Origin: Desulfobotulus mexicanus | GTDB lineage: Bacteria > Desulfobacterota > Desulfobacteria > Desulfobacterales > ASO4-4 | NCBI RefSeq assembly: GCF_006175995.1 | Contig: NZ_VDMB01000001.1 | Coordinates: forward strand, 62,001 to 126,000 | Direction of reading: 5' to 3' | DNA: 64,000 nt | Shown: piece after piece, positions 55,990-63,144 of the stretch | Position numbering within the stretch: position 1 is the first letter of the stretch | How the letters are laid out: each line of letters opens with the position of its first letter | The notes under the pieces: generated by a model | What the model was told of the DNA's origin: nothing | Seen by the model: only the letters and a program-made list of their open reading frames with translations | Databases searched by the model: none | Made by a program: the position numbers and the translations under genes

Positions 55990-56014
55990 TATGTACGGAT
56001 TATTTCCGTACATA
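55990..56014. promoter_or_regulatory. Palindromic operator of the TacAT-like module
   Basis: TATGTACGGA and TCCGTACATA form a perfect 10-bp inverted repeat with a 5-base spacer, 16 bases upstream of the antitoxin ATG, the expected place for autoregulation by a ribbon-helix-helix antitoxin. Confidence 0.65.
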
Positions 56015-56125
56015 AAGATAGCTCACTATTTACTGCTCTGCAATAGAAAAATCTGTAAGTCAGTAAGGCGCAGGCTTTTGCCGGTCTGCGGTAAGGTTTC
56101 CGGATTTTTTACTGGAAGGGTTTTT

Positions 56126-56249
56126 ACGGCTCTGTGATGTAGGGCACCCTTTACGGATGCCCTCAGGCAGGTGTAAAAGCTGCCCTTGCAATGTTAATGA
56201 TTTGAAGTTCGCATGGCTGAAAGAAGGAGGTAATCAGATTGATTTATGT
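56126..56249. repeat. Direct repeat B, copy 2
   Basis: Partner of 55006-55130; it overlaps the last codon and stop of the chemotaxis gene. The sequence just before it (56075-56116, GCCGGTCTGCGGTAAGG...CTGGAAGG) recurs at 58436-58476. Confidence 0.7.
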
Positions 56250-58247
56250 ACGGAACTGCTCAACAAGCTTTTTGATGGATTCAGAGAGACCGGATAAATC
56301 ACTGGCACTGGCACTTACCTGACTGCCGCTCTTCTGCATTTCTCCCATGACATGGCTGATTCCGGCAATATCTCTGGCTACCTGTTCAACTACCAGGCTG
56401 TTTTCACTTGCATTTTCGTGTACCAGCTCAATGCTTCTCGATACCTGCCCAACATTATCCGCAATTTCTTCCGCAGCAGCAGACTGTTCTTCTACGGCAG
56501 CGGCAATGCCTCCCACAACATCGCTGACATCATTAATTACGGATGTAATTGCTGCCACATCCTTTACTGATGCCGAGGTTGTTTCCTGTATTTTCTGAAT
56601 TTTATCACTTATGTCCCGGGCTGCTTCGGCGGTTTGAGTGGCAAGCTGTTTTATTTCATTGGCAACTACGGCAAAGCCCTTGCCCGCATCTCCGGCTCTG
56701 GCTGCCTCTATGGTGGCATTCAGGGCCAGCAGGTTTACCTGTGCGGAAATATCTGTGATGGTTTCAATGACACGGCCGATGCCTCCTGCGGCTTTTTCAA
56801 GATTATCCATACTTATTGATACCCTGGAAGCACGGCCTGCTGCATCCTGGGATATGGCTCTGGCTTTGCCGGAATTTTGGGCGATTTCCCTTATGGTTGC
56901 AGACATTTCTTCCGTTGCCGTTGCCAGAAGACTGGTGTTGTGGGAAGACTGCTGCAGGGCTTCCGTGGATTGGGCCGTATTGGCGCTCATTTCTTCTGAA
57001 GCTGCGGCAACGCTTCCGGCTCTGCCGGATACATCCTGCACCCTTTCCTGAGTTTCCTGGGCAATGGCCGCAAGCTGTACGGAAGAAGCCGTGAGACTGT
57101 GGATATTGTTGCCTATGTTTCCGATAATACCCTGGAGCTTTTCCACAAAGGTGTTGAACCAGAGGGCCAGCTCTCCGGCCTCATCCTTTGTGCTGACCTC
57201 AAGGCGCATGGTAAGATCCCCATCCCCTTCGGCAATGTCCCTGAGACCTGCCACAGCTTTTTTAACAGGACTTACAATGGAACGACTGACAAAGCCAATG
57301 GCGGCAGAGGCTGCGGCAATGGAAATCAGCATGACCAGTATCAGGGCTTTTCGTATATCTCTGGCATTGGAAAGATACTCTTCTTCATTCTGAGCCATGA
57401 AAATATACCATCCGGTACTGTTTATGGGTGCAAATCCCCCCATGCGGGTTATTCCCTGAAAGACATAGGGAGAAGCACCGGGTCTGCCCTTCAGCATTTC
57501 TTCGCCAATTCCCCTCATTCCTTCAAAATCCCTGATATTGGCTTCCAGTACCAGAGAAGAGTCGGGATGGGCCAGAAACTGCCCGTTTCCATCCAGCATG
57601 AATCCATAGCCCGTTTAGCCAAAGGTACGTTGGGAAACAATCTGTGTCAGGTAGTCCGCCTTGATAATGATGGAAAAGGCTCCTATAAATTGGCCATTTT
57701 CCGAAACGATGGGAGATATGACCGGAAGGATCAGTTCCCCCGTTGCTGCGGATCTGAGCAGTTTTCCAGCAAAGCTTTCTCCGGTCTGTTTTGTGCGGAT
57801 GAAGTCCGGATTGGTGGCGATGCTTATGCCTCTGTACTCCCTGCCATCGGCCAGAATACCGGTAAAGATGTTTCCTTGCTGATCCGCCATGAAAATTCCC
57901 TGATAATTGCTGCCCATGCGCTCAAACTGTTTTTTGAGGCTTTCAAAAACCCTTTTTCTGGATATTTCCACGGACTGACTGTCATTGTCTGCAAGTGCCC
58001 TGGCAAGATCCACAGTGGTTTCATCTGCTGCATAGATTGCTGTGAGCCGGATTTCAGCAGTGAGCATATTGTCCACAAGGGAAGCAAGGTCTCTGGCAAC
58101 ATCCCGTGTATTTTCTGCTGCTGCATGGGTAAAAGCGGAAGTGGATCTTGAAACGGCCAGTATGCCGATGGCAAGAAGGGGAATGGTTACAGACAGCAGG
58201 GCAATGCAGATAAGCCTGAAAGAAATGGAGTGAATGTTCAGTTTCAT
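56244..58247 (-). pseudogene. Methyl-accepting chemotaxis protein with dCache sensor, interrupted by in-frame TAA
   Basis: Residues 1-210 (start 58247, GGAGAAACTCC upstream) give a helix and the first part of a double-Cache sensor, ending DYLTQIVSQRTFG. A TAA at 57615-57617 follows, and the same frame then continues without a break: [20 protein letters not shown], a helix, HAMP and a full signalling domain ([39 protein letters not shown]). Related sensors have a lysine at the stop position (FGKTGYGF), so AAA to TAA is the likely mutation. Both pieces are otherwise intact, which means the change is recent, a sequencing error, or subject to read-through. Confidence 0.88.
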
Positions 58248-58521
58248 GGAGTTTCTCCTTATTCGGACTTAAACATTAAATAGATATTTCATTCATATGT
58301 CTGAGAAAATGTTTTTGCAAGATCAATAGATTGGTGAAAATGAATGGTTGCTCATGATTCTGTGTATAAGTCCATTGAAAACGGGATCTTCCTTAAAATA
58401 AAAAATTTTGTCTTCCAGTAAGGATCAGGCCCATGCCGGTCTGTGGTAAAGATTTCGGGCTTTTCTCTGGAAAGATATTGGGTTTCGGCAAAAGCTTTGG
58501 GACTGCAGGCCCCTCTATCAC

Positions 58522-58578
58522 TGAATTGAAAAGAAAGCCGACACTTTTTTTGGGGCATTGTCAGCGGTTTTTACACTT
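58522..58578. repeat. Direct repeat A, copy 2
   Basis: Partner of 54878-54934; about 275 bases upstream of the broken chemotaxis gene, a distance similar to that of copy 1 from DASS copy 2. Confidence 0.8.
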
Positions 58579-58666
58579 TTAGCTGTCATCAGCAGGCAGG
58601 TCATAAGGAAAGGCTTTGTTCTGGCAAGGGAGTGTTTATTTTTCGCATTATATCCACCCAAAGAAA

Positions 58667-58692
58667 AAGGACACCGGAAAACCGGTGTCCTT
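58667..58692 (-). terminator. Intrinsic terminator of the CBS-DASS-receiver operon
   Basis: AAGGACACCGG pairs perfectly with CCGGTGTCCTT around AAAA. On the minus strand it is followed by TTTCTTT, so it should stop transcripts coming from 61488. Confidence 0.8.
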
Positions 58693-58715
58693 AATCAAGG
58701 GGAGTATGGGGGGAG

Positions 58716-58812
58716 GTTCCCGTCCGGGGGGGCGGGACCCCGCTGAATCTGGAGGATTGTATGATCCCTTTCCGGAGGGGGTGGAAAGGAACCTGCGGGG
58801 TTGGACGGGAAC
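58716..58812. ncRNA. Nested-hairpin GC-rich element, candidate structured RNA
   Basis: Three nested stems: GTTCCCGTCC (58716-58725) with GGACGGGAAC (58803-58812), ACCCCGC (58737-58743) with GCGGGGT (58795-58801), and CCTTTCC (58767-58773) with GGAAAGG (58783-58789). It lies in the 3' untranslated region of the receiver gene, just before the terminator. I know no family with this shape; it may equally be a palindromic repeat. Confidence 0.4.
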
Positions 58813-58881
58813 TCCCCGTTCGGGGCCTGTTCAATAGGTATTCAATAAATATTTAAATGCAACAAGCAGGCCATTGGCCTT

Positions 58882-59325
58882 TTAAAAACGCATGTGTTTT
58901 TCCAGTCTGTCGAGGCGGGAGCGTTCCTCCGCCTTTATGATCCGCTCTTCCCTTTCATTTTTGACCATGCGGGCTTCCTTGATTTTATCTAAGAGATCCT
59001 CAAAGTCGTAGGGCTTCAGGGCATAGTCAAAGGCACCTTTTTTCATGCCTTCCACGGCGGTTTCCGTTGAACCATGACCTGTGAGCAGGATCACTTCCGT
59101 TGAAATATGGTCTGTTTTAATCTGTCTGAGAACCTGCAGTCCGTCCATGCCGGGCATGCGGATATCCAGAATCAGAACGTCAAAGGGCTTTTCATCCAGT
59201 TTTTTGAGGCAGGACTGGCCGTCATGCACAGCTTCTGCGCTGTGTCCTGCCTCAGTCAGCCGCAGGCAGAGCATTTCCGTAAAATCCTTTTCATCGTCCA
59301 CCACCAGAATGCGTATGGGTTCCAT
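58882..59325 (-). CDS. Receiver protein paired with DASS carrier, copy 1, 147 aa
   Basis: A close paralogue of the 52219 protein: IRILVVDDEKDF, Asp54 in VLILDIRMPGMDG, LLTGHGSTETA, Lys in DYALKPYDFED, and the same charged C-terminal helix (AEERSRLDRLEKHMRF). No output domain. GGAGACAAACCCC precedes the ATG. It is the last gene of the sigma-54-driven operon CBS-DASS-receiver, 80 bases after the DASS stop. Confidence 0.9.
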   Translation of the reverse strand: MEPIRILVVDDEKDFTEMLCLRLTEAGHSAEAVHDGQSCLKKLDEKPFDVLILDIRMPGMDGLQVLRQIKTDHISTEVILLTGHGSTETAVEGMKKGAFDYALKPYDFEDLLDKIKEARMVKNEREERIIKAEERSRLDRLEKHMRF

Positions 59326-59405
59326 GGGGTTTGTCTCCTTTTTTTATGAACCGGACCTGAAGAGGCCCGGTTTTTTTGACGGTGTTGTTGCTTGAAAACA
59401 GGCCC

Positions 59406-60878
59406 TTAGCCTCCATACACTCCGATCATGGGCCAGTATAAAAGGGCTGCTGCCACGGAAATCACCAGCAGGGTTATACACCATGGTACGGCCACCTTAA
59501 TGAAGTCCACCTGGGTGAAGTAGCCAGCACTGTAGGCGATGATGGTGGGAGGGCAGCCGATGACCAGCATGATGAAGGAGGTGGTGATGGGCGCCAGCAG
59601 GGCTACAGCCACAGGGGACATGTTCAGCATGTCCGCCATGGGCAGGGTGATGGGCAGGGTCAGTGCCACCGCTGCGGAGTTGCTCATGAGACTGGAGAGG
59701 AAAGAGCCGAAGAAACCAAGGCCAAAGAAGGTGACAAAGGAGCCTTGACCTTCAAGGAGGGGCAGGCAGGATTCGGCCAGAAACTGTCCGGCTCCGGTTT
59801 TCAGCATGGCAAGGCCTAAGGAAACACCGGCACCGAATACAATCCAGGATTCCCAGGGAAATTTGTCGCATATGGTTTTAAAGGAGACCCATCCCGGGGC
59901 GCAGAAGCCCACCATGGCCATGGCAGCCACCACACTCACATGCCAGCCAGTGATATCTCCAAGGAACCAGAGAACAAAGGCACCAAGGAAAACAAGGCCC
60001 ACGCCCAGCTCCGCCGTGCTCATGGGACCGGGATCTTCCAGCTTCACACCCACAAGCTCCTTTTCCTCGGGCCTGAAGAGAAGGTAAACCACAGCCCAGG
60101 TGGCAACACCTGTGAAAAGGCTGATGGGAAACTGTATGATGAGATATTCCATAAATCCGATAACTTTACCGACTCCCGTTGTTTCATTGGTGTAGCGGTA
60201 GAGAATTTCCAGGGCCAGAGGGTTTCGGCCGCCACCGATCATGGTGCCAAAGCCCCCTGCGGATGCGGCCATGGGAATGAGCATTAGGAAAAACTTGGGC
60301 AATTTATGCCCCTGTCCCGGTTTCATGCCCATGGCCATGAACACAGGCACAAAGGCGAATACCATGACCACGGTGACAGTGGCATCGTGGAGGATGGTGG
60401 CCAGGGTGGTGCAGCCCACGGCAAGGATGAAGCTCAGTTTTTTAACGTTGGTTCCGGCAAGCTTTAAAAGGTGATACATCATGCGCTTGGCAAGGCCGAC
60501 CTCATTTAAGACTACGCCGAACATTATGATCATGAGAACGAACATGACCGCAGGGTTGGCATAGGGGGTCCAGGCGTCGTTTCTTCCCACAATTTTTAAG
60601 GCGATCATGCCTGCACCCACGCAGAGGGCCGTGACACCAATGGGTATGGCTTCGGAGATCCAGAGAACAAGAACTGTTACCAGAAGGGCCAGGAGTTTGT
60701 GGCCTTCGGGGGAAAGGTTGTCCGGTGTGGGAAGGATATAAACAAAAATCCCTAAGGCAAGGGCAATGGCACATTTGATGATGATGCTCATGCCGGACTG
60801 GGGAGGTGTTTCCGGATGCTCATCAATCACCAGTTCATTGGGGCCGGGTTTTTTCAGCTCCTGTGTGTTTTCAGCCAT
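59406..60878 (-). CDS. DASS (SLC13)-family anion carrier, copy 1, 490 aa
   Basis: Same architecture and motifs as the 53102 gene (LHDATVTVVMVFAFVP, GTMIGGGRNPLALE, LMSNSAAVALTLPITLPMA), differing mainly at the termini and in a few loops. A secondary sodium-anion symporter in the inner membrane. GGAGACTGAAAC precedes the ATG. It follows the CBS gene after 58 bases and precedes the receiver gene; all three should be under the sigma-54 promoter at 61562. Confidence 0.92.
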   Translation of the reverse strand: MAENTQELKKPGPNELVIDEHPETPPQSGMSIIIKCAIALALGIFVYILPTPDNLSPEGHKLLALLVTVLVLWISEAIPIGVTALCVGAGMIALKIVGRNDAWTPYANPAVMFVLMIIMFGVVLNEVGLAKRMMYHLLKLAGTNVKKLSFILAVGCTTLATILHDATVTVVMVFAFVPVFMAMGMKPGQGHKLPKFFLMLIPMAASAGGFGTMIGGGRNPLALEILYRYTNETTGVGKVIGFMEYLIIQFPISLFTGVATWAVVYLLFRPEEKELVGVKLEDPGPMSTAELGVGLVFLGAFVLWFLGDITGWHVSVVAAMAMVGFCAPGWVSFKTICDKFPWESWIVFGAGVSLGLAMLKTGAGQFLAESCLPLLEGQGSFVTFFGLGFFGSFLSSLMSNSAAVALTLPITLPMADMLNMSPVAVALLAPITTSFIMLVIGCPPTIIAYSAGYFTQVDFIKVAVPWCITLLVISVAAALLYWPMIGVYGG

Positions 60879-60936
60879 GTTTCAGTCTCCTTGTAATAAA
60901 AGAATGAATTTAAAAAGCGGACAGTTTTATCTGTCG

Positions 60937-61488
60937 TTAAATTTTACAGGCTTTGATCTGTCTCTGGATTTCCCGGTACACATCGGAAAAACGCAGAACA
61001 CCGGCCACCATTGGCCCGTCCATGGCAAATATGGCGTCATGGCCGAAAATCACAAAGGCGTGAAGGGCATCATTGAGGCTGGCATCTGCGGCAATGATCT
61101 GGGAGCGGGGTGTGCTTTTGATAAAATCTCTGACCCGTATGTCCTTTGCCTTGAGACAGAGATCGTCAACGGGCTTTGACCATAGCTGGGTCTGCTTTTT
61201 CATGGATTCAATGACGTAATTGACATTGGAGATAAAGGCACCTGCCTCCTTGTCCACTACCTTGTCAAAATTGGGTTCCAGCCCCCGGACAATATCAATG
61301 GGGGTGAGTTTGCCCACAATTTTACCGGCTTCATCATAGACAAGAATGATGCGCTGTTCCTGTCTGCCCGCAAGAAAAGCTTCCTGGGATGCCTCAAGGG
61401 CCAGTACGGCTTCGGTGAAGGTGGCGTTGTCCTGAATGGTGGGGAATTTTTCCGTGGGGACCATGAAATCTCTGACAAATTGTTGCAT
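60937..61488 (-). CDS. CBS-domain-pair protein, 183 aa
   Basis: Two CBS motifs: residues about 5-70 (FMVPTEKFPTIQDNATFTEAVLAL, ILVYDEAGKIVGKLTPIDIV, each in part) and 115-178 (RVRDFIKSTPRSQIIAADASLNDAL, VAGVLRFSDVYREI, in part). Such pairs bind adenosine nucleotides and gate carriers or enzymes. As first gene of the DASS operon it may couple transport to energy charge; sulfate activation costs ATP, so this would make sense in a sulfate reducer (inference). GGAGGAG precedes the ATG. Confidence 0.88.
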   Translation of the reverse strand: MQQFVRDFMVPTEKFPTIQDNATFTEAVLALEASQEAFLAGRQEQRIILVYDEAGKIVGKLTPIDIVRGLEPNFDKVVDKEAGAFISNVNYVIESMKKQTQLWSKPVDDLCLKAKDIRVRDFIKSTPRSQIIAADASLNDALHAFVIFGHDAIFAMDGPMVAGVLRFSDVYREIQRQIKACKI

Positions 61489-61561
61489 GGGCTTTTTCTC
61501 CTCCCGCTGGGGTTCATGGACACGGGCTTTTTTAAGCCCGGGTGTTTGCTGGAAGGAGTTA

Positions 61562-61578
61562 TTGCAAGGGAAGTGCCA
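61562..61578 (-). promoter_or_regulatory. Sigma-54 promoter of the CBS-DASS-receiver operon
   Basis: On the minus strand TGGCACTTCCCTTGCAA matches the -24/-12 consensus TGGCAC-N5-TTGCA completely, with GG and GC ten bases apart, about 75 bases upstream of the CBS start codon. The gene for a sigma-54 activator ends 124 bases further upstream. Confidence 0.85.
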
Positions 61579-61643
61579 GATGTTTTTTTCTTGTTATGGC
61601 CTTGAAATTATTTGATTTTTTTTAGGATGGGAAAGAGGGGCGT

Positions 61644-61690
61644 GTCCGGACTGTTTCCAGCCTGTCCAGGGGGGTGTAAGGTCTCTGGAC
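61644..61690. promoter_or_regulatory. Candidate enhancer sites for the NtrC-type activator
   Basis: The palindrome GTCCGGAC (61644-61651) and the pair GTCCAG (61664-61669) / CTGGAC (61685-61690) share the GTCC half and lie 65-115 bases upstream of the -24 element, the usual enhancer distance. Confidence 0.4.
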
Positions 61691-61701
61691 GGTGGAGGGG
61701 A

Positions 61702-63144
61702 TCAGTCTTCGGGTTCAACCCGTATGGAGGTTTCCATTTTCAGGTTGTACTTATCAATGCGGGCGTGGAGGGTGGGCCGTGACATGCCAAGCAGCCTTGC
61801 GGCCTGAGACCTGTTGCCACCAGTGAACTTAAGGGCTTCGCTGACCATAAGCCTGGCGCAGGTATCAATGGTTTCATCAAAAAAAGAGCTGCTTTCTCCC
61901 TTTTCCAGACCGGCGCGTATCCACTGGCGGATACCCGACTCCAGATCCGGCACCTTTTTTTCCGGAGCAGCTGCAGGCATGCTGCCCATATCCAGATCCT
62001 CGGCGGCAACGGGCATGCCCCGGTTGAAGATGATGGCCTTGTGCAGGATATTGCCGAACTCCCGGATATTGCCGGGCCAGTCATACAGCTCAAGTCTGTC
62101 ACGGGCTTCATCACTGATTCCAGGATTTTCCATGCCCGACTCCATGGCAAAACGATGGAGGAAATAATCCGTTAAAAGGGCAATGTCTCCCTTTCTTTCC
62201 CTTAGGGGCGGCAGGGTGAGGCTGACTACATTGAGGCGATAGTAGAGGTCTTCCCGGAATATACCTTCTTCTATGGCCTGCTCCAGATTGCGGTTGGTGG
62301 CGGCAATGATGCGAACATCCACAGGAATGGTGTCCCTTCCGCCAATGCGTTCAATGCTGCGTTCCTGCAGCAGCCTCAGCAGCTTGGACTGCAGGGAAAG
62401 GGGCATGTCTCCGATTTCATCGAGAAACACAGTACCGCCGTTGGCTTGTTCGATTTTCCCCATGCGCCGCTGTACGGCACCGGTAAAGGCTCCCTTTTCA
62501 TAGCCGAAGAGCTCGGATTCCAGAAGGGTTTCCGGTATGGCAACACAGTTGATGATCTGAAAGGGTTTTTTGGATCTGCTGCTGTGCTGGTAAATGGCGC
62601 TGGCCACAAGTTCCTTGCCCGTGCCGGATTCTCCCCGGATAAGTACTGTGGCCTCGGTGGCCGTAACCCTGCCGATGGCCTTGTAAACCTGCTGCATGGC
62701 AGGGCTGCGGCCGATGATGGCCTCGTTTACGATGACAGGGGTTTCGCTGTCTTCACCCTGAGAAATCTGGGTTTTCATAAATTTTCCCGCATCCAGGGCT
62801 TTTCCTATGAGCGTCAGCATATCCGGAATATCAAAGGGTTTTAAAATGTAATCAAAGGCTCCGGCCTTGGTGGCTTCTATGGCGGATTCTGTGGTGCCAA
62901 AGGCGGTCATTATGATGACGGGCAGACGGGGATGGTTTGCGTGGATGATGGCAAAGATTTCAAGGCCGTTTTTGCCGGGCATCTGTATGTCCACAATGAC
63001 CAGATCCGGTATCTTTTCTCCCATAAGCCTCAGGCCCGCCTCTCCGGATGCGGCGGTGCTGACCTGAAAGCCTTCTTTGGTGAGCAGGCGCTGAAAGCTG
63101 GTTCTGAGCTGATCATCGTCATCAATGATGAGAATATGGGCCAT
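61702..63144 (-). CDS. NtrC-family sigma-54 response regulator, 480 aa
   Basis: Receiver (HILIIDDDDQL, Asp in LVIVDIQMPGKNG, DYILKPFD), AAA+ domain with Walker A GESGTGKE, the sigma-54 contact loop GAFTGA, Walker B GGTVFLDEIGDMP and the arginine-finger region, then a Fis-type helix-turn-helix (GGNRSQAARLLGMSRPTLHA). All functional motifs are intact. Its start overlaps the stop of the histidine kinase gene (ATGA), so the two form a pair. Together with the promoter at 61562 it should control the DASS operon. Confidence 0.95.
   Translation of the reverse strand: MAHILIIDDDDQLRTSFQRLLTKEGFQVSTAASGEAGLRLMGEKIPDLVIVDIQMPGKNGLEIFAIIHANHPRLPVIIMTAFGTTESAIEATKAGAFDYILKPFDIPDMLTLIGKALDAGKFMKTQISQGEDSETPVIVNEAIIGRSPAMQQVYKAIGRVTATEATVLIRGESGTGKELVASAIYQHSSRSKKPFQIINCVAIPETLLESELFGYEKGAFTGAVQRRMGKIEQANGGTVFLDEIGDMPLSLQSKLLRLLQERSIERIGGRDTIPVDVRIIAATNRNLEQAIEEGIFREDLYYRLNVVSLTLPPLRERKGDIALLTDYFLHRFAMESGMENPGISDEARDRLELYDWPGNIREFGNILHKAIIFNRGMPVAAEDLDMGSMPAAAPEKKVPDLESGIRQWIRAGLEKGESSSFFDETIDTCARLMVSEALKFTGGNRSQAARLLGMSRPTLHARIDKYNLKMETSIRVEPED

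Noticed and set aside
57099-58151. 350-residue plus-strand frame across the broken chemotaxis gene
   Set aside because: Antisense shadow; the minus strand carries a clear Cache and chemotaxis signalling sequence.
59340-59385. Hairpin between DASS copy 1 and its receiver as a terminator
   Set aside because: The stem is imperfect and the T-run lies on the plus strand, opposite to transcription; the genes are probably co-transcribed.
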